From assembly GCA_945878995.1 (NCBI GenBank), contig CAMCUN010000008.1, positions 1-64,000 on the forward strand: a stretch of DNA of 64,000 nucleotides, written 5' to 3'. The first letter of the stretch is position 1. Each line of letters begins with the position of its first letter. This DNA is from Polaromonas sp. YR568 (GTDB taxonomy: Bacteria > Pseudomonadota > Gammaproteobacteria > Burkholderiales > Burkholderiaceae_C). The notes under the pieces were generated by a model. It saw nothing but the letters and a program-made list of their open reading frames with translations. It had not been told where the DNA came from and made no database searches. This document shows positions 9,351-18,744 of this stretch, one piece after another. Made by a program: the position numbers and the translations under genes.

Positions 9351-9376
9351 ATTATCCGACCGATCGGTTGGATAAT
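9351..9376. promoter_or_regulatory. 26-bp near-perfect palindrome, likely PaaR operator
   Basis: Arms ATTATCC and GGATAAT flank the core ACCGATCGGT. Twelve of 13 base pairs are symmetric; only the G/T pair next to the core fails. The site sits between divergent paaG (58 bp away) and paaY (67 bp away). ACCGATCGGT-type palindromes are typical of TetR operators at paa promoters in betaproteobacteria, and a TetR gene lies in this operon. Binding by PaaR is inferred. Confidence 0.85.
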
Positions 9377-9443
9377 AAACTCCCGCCCTTGCCTGAATCA
9401 AGCGCTTTTAGTCAAGGGTAAACCCTATACCGAAGGACTCGCC

Positions 9444-10046
9444 ATGCCTTGCTACGCCATTGACAACGTTGTGCCTGTGGTCGATCCCACGGCCTATGTG
9501 CATCCCACCGCCGTGCTGATCGGCGATGTCATCATTGGCCCGCGCTGCTACGTCGGCCCAGCCGCCTGCCTGCGCGGCGACTTTGGCCGCATTGTGCTCA
9601 AGGAGGGCGCCAATGTGCAGGACACCTGCGTGCTGCACGGCTTTCCCAAGCAAGACACGGTGGTCGAGGAAAACGGCCACATCGGCCACGGCGCGGTACT
9701 GCACAGCTGCGTGGTGCGCCGAGACGCCCTGGTCGGCATGAACGCCGTGGTGATGGACGAGGCCGAGGTCGGCGCCGAGTCCATCGTGGCGGCCTGCGCC
9801 TTTGTGCCCGCCGGCATGAAGCTGCCCGCCCGCCACCTGATTGCCGGCATGCCGGCCAAGGTCAAGCGCCCACTCAGCGACCAAGAAGTGGCCTGGAAGG
9901 CCGAGGGCACACGCGTGTACCAAGACCTGGCCGTGCGCTCGCTGCAGACCATGCGCGAGGTCACGCCCTTGAGCGCCCTGGAAGCCGACCGCCCCCGGCT
10001 GCCCAGCCACGATGTTCAGCCGCTGATCGCCACCAAACGGGGTTGA
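9444..10046 (+). CDS. paaY: PaaY, hexapeptide-repeat thioesterase of the phenylacetate pathway
   Basis: PaaY is a left-handed beta-helix protein of the gamma-carbonic-anhydrase family, described as a thioesterase that prevents inhibition by 2-hydroxycyclohepta-1,4,6-triene-1-carboxyl-CoA. The 200-residue protein has repeated hexapeptides (about 10-140) and the PaaY-type sequence [26 protein letters not shown], with histidines positioned to bind metal. The ATG at 9444 is preceded by AAGGA. It is transcribed divergently from the other paa genes and shares their operator. Confidence 0.92.
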   Translation: MPCYAIDNVVPVVDPTAYVHPTAVLIGDVIIGPRCYVGPAACLRGDFGRIVLKEGANVQDTCVLHGFPKQDTVVEENGHIGHGAVLHSCVVRRDALVGMNAVVMDEAEVGAESIVAACAFVPAGMKLPARHLIAGMPAKVKRPLSDQEVAWKAEGTRVYQDLAVRSLQTMREVTPLSALEADRPRLPSHDVQPLIATKRG

Positions 10047-10058
10047 AGAGGGCCTGCC

Positions 10059-10075
10059 AAGCCCTTCACGGGCTT
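10059..10075 (+). terminator. Possible hairpin after paaY
   Basis: AAGCCC and GGGCTT flank the loop TTCAC 13 bp past the paaY stop. There is no T-tract after the stem, so it may act only as an mRNA 3' end structure. The rest of 10076-10265 shows no recognisable gene. Confidence 0.3.
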
Positions 10076-10265
10076 AGCGGCCGGCAAGGGATGCGCGCCA
10101 GTTCAGCCGCGGGTCGCAAGCGGGCTCTTGCGCCACGATTGAGACTCAAAGTTCAATCCATCCACCAGATCATCGATTTAGGTCTGACTGGTGCTATTCC
10201 TTGATTGCAGGCGAGGCAGGCCCGCCTCAGCTCATTTCATACTACGTAGACGCTCAGCAGCACCC

Positions 10266-10538
10266 TTATGGTGAAGCGCGCTGATAGCGAGTGGCCGCTT
10301 CGATTTCTGCCTCCCCTTCAGCCATGGGCAGGCCCGCAAAACCCGCCGCCAAACGCCCACTCAAAGCATCAAAGCGGCTGCGCTTGCGGCAAATGCGCTC
10401 GTACAGCCTCATATCCACCAAGGCGGCCAGGGGCCTGCCGTTTTTACAGATCAGCACATGGTCCTGTCTGTGCTGGACTTGGTTGAGCATTTCGTCCAAA
10501 TTTTGTTGAAACGCAAGGGCCGAAATTTGAATCAGCAT
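10266..10538 (-). CDS. Orphan Phd/YefM-type antitoxin
   Basis: The 90-residue protein resembles Phd/YefM antitoxins. It has an N-terminal DNA-binding fold (about 1-55) with the pattern ISALAFQQNLDEMLNQV and the family sequence KNGRPLAALVDMRLYERI, followed by a charged tail of the kind that wraps a toxin. No PIN, RelE or Doc toxin gene lies downstream in 10047-10265, nor upstream before the next gene. It is therefore either an orphan regulator or the remains of a toxin-antitoxin pair. Confidence 0.72.
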   Translation of the reverse strand: MLIQISALAFQQNLDEMLNQVQHRQDHVLICKNGRPLAALVDMRLYERICRKRSRFDALSGRLAAGFAGLPMAEGEAEIEAATRYQRASP

Positions 10539-10743
10539 GACAGTTCCTTGAAATCAAAATAATCAACAAGATCAACGCAATGGTATTGCTTCGTTTGCAC
10601 CCTGTGTATCTGTTCCGTGGTGTGCCATTCACTATTTGTGGCCGCCGACGACGACGGCCGCCCACCTGGCCGCTCGGGCTTCGAGCTTACCCCCTGTGTC
10701 CTGCATGCCTAAAATTTGCACTTTAGTCTCAAGGAGCCCGCGC

Positions 10744-11655
10744 ATGCCCGCCTTCAAGACCGTCTCTATTGAGCACGACGCACGCAACCCCCGCATCGCC
10801 CGCCTGCTGCTCAACCGGCCCCAGCGCCTGAACGCCATCAACGAGGACATGCCCGGCGAGATCCGCGCCGCCGTCGATTGGGCCAACGACGATGCGCAGG
10901 TGCACGTCATCGTGGTCGAGGGCGCAGGCAAGGGCTTTTGCGGCGGCTATGACCTCACGGACTACGCCGAGCAGCAGCAAGAGCACCCCTGTCAGCAAGA
11001 GTCCCAGCCCTGGGACCCCATGCTGGACTACCGCCACATGAAGCGCTTCACCGAGGACTTCATGAGTCTGTGGCGCAGCCCCAAGCCGACCATTGCCAAG
11101 GTGCACGGCGCGGCAGTCGCCGGCGGCAGCGACATTGCCCTGTGCTGCGACCTGCTGGTGATGGCCGAGGACGCGCGCATAGGCTACATGCCCACCCGCG
11201 TCTGGGGCTGCCCCACCACCGCCATGTGGACCTTTCGCTTAGGGCCCATGCGCGCCAAGCAGGTGATGTTCACGGGCAATGTGCTCTCAGGCAAAACCGC
11301 GGCCGAGTGGGGCCTGGCCACCGCCGCCGTGCCCTTGGACCAGTTGGAGGCGCACACCCACGAGTTGGCTGAGCGCATCGCCGGCGTGCCCTCGGGCCAC
11401 TTGGCCATGCACAAAATGGTGGTCAACCAAGTGCTGCAAAACATGGGGCTGGAGCAAACCCAGGCCATGGCCACGCTGTTTGATGGCATCACCCGCCACA
11501 ACCCCGAGGGCCTGTGGTTTCGCCGCCATGCGCAGACCGAAGGCTTCAAGTCGGCGGTGGAATGGCGCGACAGCGGCCGGCCGATTCCTGAAGGGGACGA
11601 GGCGCGGCAGCTCATTCGGGAGATGGAGCAGGGGCGGCGGGGACCTGGTTTGTAA
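10744..11655 (+). CDS. Crotonase/enoyl-CoA hydratase family protein
   Basis: The 303-residue crotonase superfamily member probably hydrates or isomerises an acyl-CoA. It shows CoA and oxyanion-hole segments ([15 protein letters not shown] and [16 protein letters not shown]) and a later region [17 protein letters not shown] in place of the usual catalytic-glutamate loop. A longer insert (about 85-120) separates the first motif from the second. The frame opens at 10636, but AAGGAG at 10731 with 7-nt spacing selects the ATG at 10744. Substrate unknown. It is not in an obvious operon and ends at a BIME-like element and a strong terminator. Confidence 0.85.
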   Translation: MPAFKTVSIEHDARNPRIARLLLNRPQRLNAINEDMPGEIRAAVDWANDDAQVHVIVVEGAGKGFCGGYDLTDYAEQQQEHPCQQESQPWDPMLDYRHMKRFTEDFMSLWRSPKPTIAKVHGAAVAGGSDIALCCDLLVMAEDARIGYMPTRVWGCPTTAMWTFRLGPMRAKQVMFTGNVLSGKTAAEWGLATAAVPLDQLEAHTHELAERIAGVPSGHLAMHKMVVNQVLQNMGLEQTQAMATLFDGITRHNPEGLWFRRHAQTEGFKSAVEWRDSGRPIPEGDEARQLIREMEQGRRGPGL

Positions 11656-11695
11656 GTGGGCGCAGCGGGTGTTGTGTCTGTGAATCACGCTGCCC

Positions 11696-11774
11696 GCCAC
11701 GAATCGCTTGCAGGCAAGCGCCTGCAAAAACAAGCCGCATGCCCTGTAGGAGCCGGCCTGCCGGCGAATGTTCG
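11696..11774. repeat. Single REP/BIME-like element
   Basis: Two imperfect inverted copies of a REP-like sequence face each other: GAATCGCTTGCAGGCAAGCG on the left and GTAGGAGCCGGCCTGCCGGC on the right, about 30 bp apart. The same pair occurs repeatedly at 15561-16080. It lies just after the crotonase gene and before the terminator, a typical intergenic location for such elements. Confidence 0.75.
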
Positions 11775-11809
11775 AGGGTTCCAACCCTCACCCGAGGCGC
11801 CAGCCAATA

Positions 11810-11836
11810 AAAAAGCCCGCATTCAGCGGGCTTTTT
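11810..11836. terminator. Bidirectional Rho-independent terminator
   Basis: The hairpin AAAAAGCCCGC / GCGGGCTTTTT with loop ATTCA has A and T tracts on both sides. It lies between the convergent crotonase gene (ends 11655) and ssb (ends 11855), so it can end transcription from both strands. Confidence 0.9.
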
Positions 11837-11854
11837 CAATCTGCAAAGCGGCGT

Positions 11855-12361
11855 TCAAAACGGAATGTCGTCGTCCATGTCGTCAAAGCCGCTGGAGGCC
11901 TTGCTGGGCGCCGGTGCCGGGCGGGCGGCGGGTGCTGCGGTTGGGCGTGCGGCAGGGGCGGGGCGGCTGTAGCCACCGCCACCACTGGCGCCGCCGCCTT
12001 CTTCACCGCCTGGGCCGCCCATGCCTTCGCGGCCGCCGAGCAGCTGCATTTCGCTGGCGATGATCTCGGTGGTGTATTTCTCAATGCCGTCTTTGTCGGC
12101 CCACTTGCGGGTCTTCAAGCGGCCTTCCACGTAAACAGGCCGGCCTTTTTTCAGGTACTCGCCAGCAATTTCAGCCAGGCGGTCGTAAAAAACCACGCGG
12201 TGCCATTCGGTTTCTTCGACCTTTTCGCCGGTGTTTTTGTCTTTCCAATTGCGCGTGGTGGCCAGGCTGACGTTGCAGATGGCCGCGCCGTTGGGGGTGT
12301 AGCGCACCTCGGGGTCGCGCCCGAGGTTGCCAATGATGATGACCTTGTTGATCGATGCCAT
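11855..12361 (-). CDS. ssb: Single-stranded DNA-binding protein
   Basis: SSB coats single-stranded DNA during replication, recombination and repair, and recruits partner proteins. The 168-residue protein has an OB fold (about 1-110; begins [20 protein letters not shown]), a Gly/Ala/Pro-rich linker and the conserved acidic tip DDDIPF. It is divergent from uvrA, as in many proteobacteria. The 215-bp gap shows no clear CTGT-N8-ACAG LexA box. Confidence 0.97.
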   Translation of the reverse strand: MASINKVIIIGNLGRDPEVRYTPNGAAICNVSLATTRNWKDKNTGEKVEETEWHRVVFYDRLAEIAGEYLKKGRPVYVEGRLKTRKWADKDGIEKYTTEIIASEMQLLGGREGMGGPGGEEGGGASGGGGYSRPAPAARPTAAPAARPAPAPSKASSGFDDMDDDIPF

Positions 12362-12576
12362 GTGCGTGCTCTCCTGTTACAAGCGAGTTTAACTGGCTAC
12401 CTCGCCTGCGGCAAAGGCGCAGGCGCCTGAGCTGCCCGCCCAAGCAAAGCCCGTTTGTCTTCCTTCTTGCAAAGAGCTCCACGGCCGTGCGCGCAGCCCA
12501 AGCCGTGTCAAAACGGCCCGCCCCGTCTATCATGGTCGGTTCGCCGCGCTGCGCGGCCCTCCGAGATTGCATTGCC

Positions 12577-15531
12577 TTGAACCAACTGACCGACAGCAAA
12601 TACCTGGCCCAGGCCCTGGGCGCCCAGCGCATCAGCGTGCGCGGGGCGCGCACGCACAACCTCAAAAACATAGACCTCGACATTCCGCGCAACCAGCTGG
12701 TGGTCATCACAGGGCTGTCGGGCTCGGGCAAGTCCTCGCTCGCCTTTGACACGCTTTACGCCGAAGGCCAGCGCCGCTACGTGGAGAGCTTGTCGACCTA
12801 CGCCCGGCAGTTTTTGCAGCTCATGGACAAGCCCGATGTGGACTTGATCGAGGGCCTGTCGCCCGCCATTTCCATAGAACAAAAGGCCGCCTCGCACAAC
12901 CCGCGCTCCACCGTGGGCACGGTCACTGAAATTCACGACTACCTGCGGCTTTTGTACGCCCGCGCTGGCACGCCCTTTTGCCCCGAGCACGACCAGCCGC
13001 TGCAGGCCCAAAGCGTGGGCGAAATGGTGGACGCGGTGCTGGCCCTGCCCGAGGGCACCAAGCTCATGATCCTGGCGCCCGTGGCGCGCGAGCGCAAAGG
13101 CGAGTTTGTTGATGTGTTTGAGCAGATGCAGGCCCGCGGCTATGTGCGCTTTCGGGTGGACGGCCAAACTTACGAGACCGAGAACCTGCCCAAGCTCAAA
13201 AAGGCCGAAAAGCACAACATCGACGTGGTGATAGACCGCATCAAGGTGCGCCACGCCCCGGCTGACGGCGACCGCCAGGAGTTTGACCAGCTCAAGCAGC
13301 GCTTGGCCGAAAGCTTTGAAGCGGCTTTGCTGCTGGCCGAGGGCAAGGCCATGGCGCTGGACATGGACGCCGCGCCCGGCCAGGGCGAGCGCCTGTTCAG
13401 CGCCAAATTCGCCTGCCCGGTGTGCGACTACTCGCTGGCCGAGATGGAGCCGCGCCTGTTTTCTTTCAACTCGCCCATGGGCGCGTGCAGCTGCTGCGAC
13501 GGCCTGGGCCATCGCGACTACTTTGACCCGCAGCGCGTGGTGGCTTTCCCCACGCTGAGCCTGGCCAGCGGCGCCATCAAAGGCTGGGACAGGCGCAACG
13601 CCTCTTACTTTGCCCTGCTCGAAAGCCTGGCCAAGCACTACCAAGTGAGCATTGAAGAGCCTTTTGAGTCCTGGCCGCCCGCCGTGCAGCAGGTGGTTTT
13701 GCAAGGCTCTGGCAGCGAAGAAATCAAGTTCAGCTACGTGGTCGAGTCTGGCCAGTCGGCCGGCCGCAAGGTCACCAAAAAGCATGCCTTTGAGGGCGTG
13801 ATCCCCAACTTTGAGCGCCGCTGGCGCGACACCGATTCCAACGTGGTGCGCGAAGAGCTGGCCCGCTACCGCAGCGTGCAGCCCTGCCCCGACTGCCAGG
13901 GCACGCGGCTCAGGCGCGAGGCGCGGCATGTGTTTTTGGTCAACGGTCAAGACGGCGGCCGCAAAGCCATTTACGAGATCAGCGGCGCCACGCTGCGCGA
14001 GAGCTTGGCCTACTTCAGCGGCCTGAACATGAACGGCGCCAAGGCCGACATTGCGGCCAAGGTGGTGCGAGAGATTGGCCTGCGCCTGAAGTTCTTGAAC
14101 GACGTGGGTCTCAACTACCTCAGCCTGGACCGCAGCGCCGACACGCTCTCAGGCGGCGAGTCGCAGCGCATTCGCCTGGCCTCGCAAATTGGCTCTGGCC
14201 TCACCGGCGTGATGTACGTGCTCGACGAGCCCAGCATTGGCCTGCACCAGCGCGACAACGACCGCCTCATTGCCACCTTGCAACACCTGCGCGACATTGG
14301 CAACAGCGTGCTGGTGGTCGAGCACGACGAAGACATGATCCGCGCGGCCGACCACGTCATCGACATGGGGCCGGGCGCGGGCATCCACGGCGGGCGCGTC
14401 ATGGCCCAGGGCACTTACGCCGAGGTGGCCGCCCACCCTGAATCGCTCACCGGCCGCTACCTGTCGGGTGCGCTGCGCATTGAGGTGCCCTCCACCCGCA
14501 CACCCTGGCAGCCCGTCAAAAACGGTGCGCCCGGCGCACTGCAGGCCTTGCGCATCGTGGGCGCCAGCGGCCACAACCTGCAAAACGTGAGCGTCGACTT
14601 TCCGGTCGGGCTTTTCACCTGCGTCACCGGCGTGTCGGGCTCGGGCAAGTCCACCTTGGTCAATGACACGCTCTACGCCGCTGTGGCCCGCCACCTTTAC
14701 CGCGCCCACGAAGAGCCCGCCCCGCACGAGGCCATAGAGGGCCTGGAGTACTTCGACAAAGTCATCAACGTCGACCAGTCGCCCATTGGCCGCACGCCGC
14801 GCAGCAACCCGGCCACCTACACGGGTCTCTTCACCCCCATTCGCGAGCTGATGGCCGAGATGAACAGCGCCAAAGAACGCGGCTACGGCGCCGGTCGCTT
14901 TTCCTTTAACGTGGCCGGTGGCCGCTGCGAGGCCTGCCAGGGCGACGGCATGGTCAAGGTAGAAATGCACTTTCTGCCCGACGTTTATGTGCCCTGCGAC
15001 ATCTGCCACGGCCAGCGCTACAACCGCGAAACCCTGGAAGTGCTCTACAAAGGCAAAAACATCGCGCAAATCTTGGCCATGACGGTCGAAGACGCTGCCC
15101 ACTTTTTCAGCGCCGTGCCCGCCATCTCGCGCAAGCTGCAAACCTTGCTCGACGTGGGTCTGTCGTATGTCAAGCTCGGCCAAAGCGCCACCACGCTCTC
15201 AGGCGGCGAAGCCCAGCGCGTCAAGCTCGCGCTGGAACTGTCCAAGCGCGACACCGGCCGCACGCTCTACATCTTGGACGAGCCCACCACCGGCCTGCAC
15301 TTTGCCGACATCGCGCTCTTGCTCAAGGTGCTGCACCAGCTGCGCGACGCGGGCAACACCATTGTGGTCATCGAGCACAACCTGGACGTCATCAAAACCG
15401 CCGACTGGCTCATCGACATGGGCCCCGAAGGCGGCTCAGGCGGCGGCACCGTGGTGGGCGTGGGCACGCCGGAAGACCTGGCCACCCACGAGGCCAGCTT
15501 CACCGGGCGCTACCTGCAGCGGCTGCTGTAG
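12577..15531 (+). CDS. uvrA: UvrABC excinuclease subunit A
   Basis: UvrA is the damage-recognition ATPase of nucleotide excision repair. The protein carries two ABC modules with Walker A motifs GLSGSGKS and GVSGSGKS, two LSGGE signatures ([12 protein letters not shown] and [12 protein letters not shown]), and zinc-binding CxxC pairs (CPVC, CSCC, CEAC, CDIC). The frame is open from 12355 without family similarity at the N terminus. A TTG at 12577 gives 984 residues starting [17 protein letters not shown]. An ATG at 12532 giving 999 residues is the alternative; neither has a strong ribosome site, so the start is uncertain while the gene is not. Confidence 0.96.
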   Translation: MNQLTDSKYLAQALGAQRISVRGARTHNLKNIDLDIPRNQLVVITGLSGSGKSSLAFDTLYAEGQRRYVESLSTYARQFLQLMDKPDVDLIEGLSPAISIEQKAASHNPRSTVGTVTEIHDYLRLLYARAGTPFCPEHDQPLQAQSVGEMVDAVLALPEGTKLMILAPVARERKGEFVDVFEQMQARGYVRFRVDGQTYETENLPKLKKAEKHNIDVVIDRIKVRHAPADGDRQEFDQLKQRLAESFEAALLLAEGKAMALDMDAAPGQGERLFSAKFACPVCDYSLAEMEPRLFSFNSPMGACSCCDGLGHRDYFDPQRVVAFPTLSLASGAIKGWDRRNASYFALLESLAKHYQVSIEEPFESWPPAVQQVVLQGSGSEEIKFSYVVESGQSAGRKVTKKHAFEGVIPNFERRWRDTDSNVVREELARYRSVQPCPDCQGTRLRREARHVFLVNGQDGGRKAIYEISGATLRESLAYFSGLNMNGAKADIAAKVVREIGLRLKFLNDVGLNYLSLDRSADTLSGGESQRIRLASQIGSGLTGVMYVLDEPSIGLHQRDNDRLIATLQHLRDIGNSVLVVEHDEDMIRAADHVIDMGPGAGIHGGRVMAQGTYAEVAAHPESLTGRYLSGALRIEVPSTRTPWQPVKNGAPGALQALRIVGASGHNLQNVSVDFPVGLFTCVTGVSGSGKSTLVNDTLYAAVARHLYRAHEEPAPHEAIEGLEYFDKVINVDQSPIGRTPRSNPATYTGLFTPIRELMAEMNSAKERGYGAGRFSFNVAGGRCEACQGDGMVKVEMHFLPDVYVPCDICHGQRYNRETLEVLYKGKNIAQILAMTVEDAAHFFSAVPAISRKLQTLLDVGLSYVKLGQSATTLSGGEAQRVKLALELSKRDTGRTLYILDEPTTGLHFADIALLLKVLHQLRDAGNTIVVIEHNLDVIKTADWLIDMGPEGGSGGGTVVGVGTPEDLATHEASFTGRYLQRLL

Positions 15532-15560
15532 GCGATGGTTTGGTGGGGTTGGGGCCCGTT

Positions 15561-16080
15561 GCCCGGCACGATTCGCTTGCAGGCAAGCTCCTACAAAAAC
15601 AAGACGGCTGCGGGCATGACGGTTTTCTCCCCTGTGGGAGCTGGCCTGCCAGCGAATGTTCGCCTGAGCTGATGTCCGTTGACTGACACGCATCGCTTGC
15701 AGACAAGCGCCTACAAAAACAGGGCGGCTGCGGGCACGACGGTTTTCTACCCTGTGAGAGCTGGCCTGCCAGCGAATGTTCGCCTGAGCTGATGTCCGTT
15801 GACTGACACGCATCGCTTGCAGGCAAGCTCCTACAAAAACAAGACGGCTGCGGGCACGACGGTTTTTTACCCTGTGGGAGCTGGCCTGCCAGCGAATGTT
15901 CGCCTGCGCTGATGTCCGTTGCCCGGCACGATTCGCTTGCAGGCAAGCTTCTGCAAAAACAGGGCGGCTGCGGGCATGACGGTTTTCTCCCCTGTGGGAG
16001 CTGGCCTGCCAGCGAATGTTCGCCTGCGCTGATGTCCGTTGCCTGGCACGATTCGCTTGCAGGCAAGCTCCTACAAATAC
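15561..16080. repeat. Tandem REP/BIME-like array, 120-bp units
   Basis: Four full units of exactly 120 bp (15561, 15681, 15801, 15921) and a 40-bp fifth unit fill the gap between uvrA and the DUF1330 gene. Each unit has a left REP (ATTCGCTTGCAGGCAAGCTC) and an inverted right REP (GTGGGAGCTGGCCTGCCAGC) that can pair over about 25 bp. The sequence resembles Pseudomonas-type REPs. Because 120 is a multiple of three, open frames cross the array, but they are repeat artefacts. No gene is seen in 15532-16143. Confidence 0.93.
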
Positions 16081-16143
16081 GCATCTCCCAGCCGCACAGC
16101 TACCATCCCAACTTCAACAACCTTTCCCTCCATCGGAGACACC

Positions 16144-16437
16144 ATGCCCAAGGCTTACTGGATCAGCACCTACCACGCCATTCACGACGAGGCCGCCGTG
16201 GCCGCTTATGCCGCCTTGGCCGGTCCGGCCCTGGCGGCCGGTGGCGCCACTTTTCTGGCGCGCGGCATGCCGCAGCTGGTGAAAGAAGCGGGCAAATCCA
16301 TGCGCACCGTGCTGGCCGAGTTCCCCAGTGTGGCCGCAGCCCAGGCCGCTTATGAGAGCCCAGGCTATCAGCTGGCGCTGGCGGCCTTGGGCCAAAACGG
16401 TGCCGTGCGCGACATCCGCATCATCGAAGGCGTTTGA
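16144..16437 (+). CDS. DUF1330 domain protein
   Basis: The 97-residue protein fits the DUF1330 family of dimeric alpha/beta-barrel (ferredoxin-like) proteins. It begins MPKAYWISTYHAIHDEAAVAAY and contains the typical FLARGMPQLV and VLAEFPSVAAAQAAYESPGYQ. Function is unknown. The frame extends back into the repeat array, but GGAG at 16135 with 5-nt spacing selects the ATG at 16144. Its promoter must lie in or beside the repeat array, within about 60 bp of it. Confidence 0.85.
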   Translation: MPKAYWISTYHAIHDEAAVAAYAALAGPALAAGGATFLARGMPQLVKEAGKSMRTVLAEFPSVAAAQAAYESPGYQLALAALGQNGAVRDIRIIEGV

Positions 16438-16626
16438 GCACCACAACGGCTGGGTCAGGGCGTCTGCCCCCAGCCGCGCAGTGTTTCATGGTGAAAGCGC
16501 GAGTGCCTCGCCTCGAAACGCAAAGAATCTTGTCTAAAGCCCCGCATTTGCAGGCGCCTGACACACAGCGGGGTCTGCAGCCCTTGGCCCATGGCATTCT
16601 CCTCGCTCCACCACCGAGGACGCCCC

Positions 16627-17331
16627 ATGAACCGACGCCACTTTCACCTCCACACAGCCCAACACCTGGGCCTGCTGACCCTGCTCACCTGGCAGCAGGC
16701 GCATGCCCTGAGCCTGGGCGATTTAAGCGCCAGCGACGCCAGTGGCGGGCTCAAAACCGCGCTTGAAAAAGCCACCCAAGCCGCCGTGGAGAGCTTGGGC
16801 AAGGCGGGTGGCTTCATGGCCAACGAGAAAGTGCGCATTGCCCTGCCCGGCTACCTTAACGACGGCGCCAAGCTGCTGCGCACCCTGGGCCAGGGCAAGC
16901 GTGTGGATGAGTTGGTCTCGGCCATGAACCAAGGCGCCGAGCAGGCCGTGCCCCAAGGCCGCCAGTTGCTCACCCAAAGCGTGCAGCAAATGACGGTGAC
17001 CGACGCCAAAGCCATTTTGAGCGGCGGCGACACCTCGGTCACCAAGTTCTTCTCTGAAAAAACCCGTCCCGGCCTGAGCCAAACCTTTTTGCCCCTCGTC
17101 ACCCAAGCCACCGACAAAGTGGGCTTGGCCGACAAGTACAACAAGGTCGCTGCCAAGGCCTCAGGCATGGGGCTGGTCAAAGCTGAGGACGCCAATATTC
17201 AAAAGTACGTCACCGGCAAAACGCTGGACGGGCTGTACCTGGTGATTGGCGAAGAAGAAAAAAAGATACGTCAAAACCCAGTGGCTTACGGCAGTGCGCT
17301 GCTCACCAAGGTGTTTGGGGCCTTGAAGTAA
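16627..17331 (+). CDS. DUF4197 domain secreted protein
   Basis: The 234-residue protein matches DUF4197 (GYLNDGAKLLRTLGQGKRVDELVSAMN, DAKAILSGGDTSVTKFF and a C-terminal LDGLYLVIGEEEKKIRQNP). It begins with a signal peptide (about 1-27) containing an RR pair and ending at AHA, so it is probably periplasmic. Function is unknown. The start at MNRRHFHL is preferred over an upstream ATG at 16591 because it begins the signal peptide. It is followed by GC-rich repeats. Confidence 0.86.
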   Translation: MNRRHFHLHTAQHLGLLTLLTWQQAHALSLGDLSASDASGGLKTALEKATQAAVESLGKAGGFMANEKVRIALPGYLNDGAKLLRTLGQGKRVDELVSAMNQGAEQAVPQGRQLLTQSVQQMTVTDAKAILSGGDTSVTKFFSEKTRPGLSQTFLPLVTQATDKVGLADKYNKVAAKASGMGLVKAEDANIQKYVTGKTLDGLYLVIGEEEKKIRQNPVAYGSALLTKVFGALK

Positions 17332-17346
17332 AGCGGGGGCTTGTTT

Positions 17347-17711
17347 GTCTTAGCCCGCTCGCCCCTTTGGGGAGAGGGGCACGCGTGAGGAAACGGTGGT
17401 GCCACGCGATGCCCCCACCCCGGCCCTCCCCCAGAGGGGGAGGGAGGAATTCGGGGAGGGCTTGTCTTGCTCCCTCGCCCTTTTGGGGAGAGGGCTGGGG
17501 AGAGGGGCACGCATGAGGAAACGGTGGTGCCACGCGATGCCCCCACCCCGGCTCTCCCCCAGAGTGGGAGGGAGGAATTCGGGGAGGGCTAGTCTTGCTC
17601 CCTCGCCCCTTTGGGGAGAGGGCTGGGGAGAGGGGCACGCGTGAGGAAACAGTGGTGCCACGCGATGCCCCCACCCCGGCCCTCCCCAGAGGGGGAGGGA
17701 GGAATTCGGGG
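17347..17711. repeat. GC-rich dispersed repeat, three copies, 128-bp period
   Basis: Anchor sequence GCCACGCGATGCCCCCACCC starts at 17401, 17529 and 17657, an exact 128-bp period. Each unit has the C-rich/G-rich inverted repeat CCCTCCCCC/GGGGGAGGG and a second hairpin around CCCCTTTGGGG. The first unit is truncated on its left. The same family occurs at 1-175. The array lies between the convergent DUF4197 gene and pyrF. Open frames across it are artefacts of base composition. Confidence 0.9.
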
Positions 17712-17718
17712 TCCGGGT

Positions 17719-18543
17719 TCAGCCCTTGGCCGCCTCCAGCGTGTCCCGCGTTTGCAAGGCCACCGCCCGTGCGGCCTGCGCATAGTCGTCGCCCTGCGAG
17801 GCATACAAAATCGCCCTCGAAGAATTCACGATGATGCTCGCCCCCTCGCGCCAGCCGGCCTTGACCGTGGCCACCGCATCGCCTCCTTGCGCGCCCACGC
17901 CCGGAATCAACAGCGGCATGTGTGGCGCCACCTGGCGCACGCGCTCAATCTCGTTCGGGTAGGTCGCACCCACCACCAGACCCAACTGGCCGTTGAGGTT
18001 CCAGGGACCTTGGGCCAGGCGTGCCACATGCTCGTACAGCAGGGGCTGGCCCTCCACCGAGGCCAGGCGCTGGTTTTGCAAATCGTCGCCGCCCGGGTTG
18101 GAGGTGCGGCACAGCAAAAAAGCGCCCTTGCCCTCGTACTGCAAATAAGGCTCTACAGAGTCCCAGCCCATGAAGGGCGACAGCGTCACCGCGTCTGCCC
18201 CGTAGCGCTCAAAAGCCTCGCGCGCATACTGCTGGGCGGTCGAGCCAATGTCGCCGCGCTTGGCATCCAAAATAATGGGAACCTGCGGGGCCACGCGCCG
18301 CATGTGCTCCATCAGCCGCTCCAGTTGCCCCTCGGCCCGGTGCGCGGCAAAGTAGGCAATTTGCGGCTTGAAGGCCGACACCAGGTCGGCCGTGGCGTCC
18401 ACGATGGCGGCGCAAAAGTCGTAAATCTTGTTGGCGTCGCCCTTGAGCCGACCCGGAAAGCGCGTGGGCTCCGGGTCCAGGCCCACGCACAACATTGATT
18501 GGTTCTGGCGCTCGGCGGCGGCCAGCATCTGGAGAAAGATCAT
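17719..18543 (-). CDS. pyrF: Orotidine 5'-phosphate decarboxylase
   Basis: PyrF catalyses the last step of UMP synthesis, decarboxylating OMP. The 274-residue protein is of the longer type-2 family. The catalytic motif [16 protein letters not shown] (Asp93, Lys95, Asp98) and the N-terminal [10 protein letters not shown] are intact, and the C terminus has the phosphate-binding GVGAQGGD. A decayed copy of its first 233 bp lies at 21108-21332 in the same orientation. The promoter must lie within the 200 bp shared with the divergent iron-regulated operon. Confidence 0.96.
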   Translation of the reverse strand: MIFLQMLAAAERQNQSMLCVGLDPEPTRFPGRLKGDANKIYDFCAAIVDATADLVSAFKPQIAYFAAHRAEGQLERLMEHMRRVAPQVPIILDAKRGDIGSTAQQYAREAFERYGADAVTLSPFMGWDSVEPYLQYEGKGAFLLCRTSNPGGDDLQNQRLASVEGQPLLYEHVARLAQGPWNLNGQLGLVVGATYPNEIERVRQVAPHMPLLIPGVGAQGGDAVATVKAGWREGASIIVNSSRAILYASQGDDYAQAARAVALQTRDTLEAAKG

Positions 18544-18686
18544 GCGCAGATTGTAAGAAGCGCCCAGACCTGACCGCTGTTGGCAGAGCCCAGGCGACTC
18601 CTCCGTCTCAGACGCGGCGTGAATCAGCGAACAGAACGCGACCGGCCATGCGCTGGCAAGACCCTGTGATCCAAAGGCTTAAAGCC

Positions 18687-18715
18687 TTCAAACGAGAATA
18701 ATTCTCATTTATAAT
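18687..18715 (+). promoter_or_regulatory. Sigma-70 promoter with embedded Fur box
   Basis: TTCAAA (18687), a 17-bp spacer and a perfect TATAAT (18710) form a strong promoter. The spacer holds the palindrome GAGAATAATTCTC (18694-18706), extendable by matching A/T pairs to 18691-18709 with one mismatch. This closely resembles the Fur box AATGATAATNATTATCATT type. Predicted transcription starts near 18722, and AGGAAG at 18735 serves the ATG at 18745. Iron-bound Fur would block polymerase here, so expression in iron limitation is inferred. Confidence 0.85.
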
Positions 18716-18744
18716 GAAAGTCCACCCCCTTTTCAGGAAGTCAT

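Noticed and set aside
12362-12576. LexA (SOS) box between ssb and uvrA
   Set aside because: No CTGT-N8-ACAG match was seen; the closest run CCTGTTACAAG lacks the second half.
12508-13950. 480-codon open frame antisense to uvrA
   Set aside because: His/Ala/Gly-rich shadow of the uvrA coding strand, with no domain pattern.
15561-16080. CRISPR-like array
   Set aside because: Units are near-identical along their whole 120 bp, with no unique spacers, and no cas genes are present.
15500-16084. 194-codon open frame with repeated 40-residue units
   Set aside because: It arises because the 120-bp non-coding repeat is a multiple of three and stop-free in one frame; hairpin-rich DNA rather than a repeat protein.
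17303-17674. Short open frames in both directions across the GC-rich repeat
   Set aside because: Pro/Ser/Arg-rich translations of a repetitive hairpin sequence.
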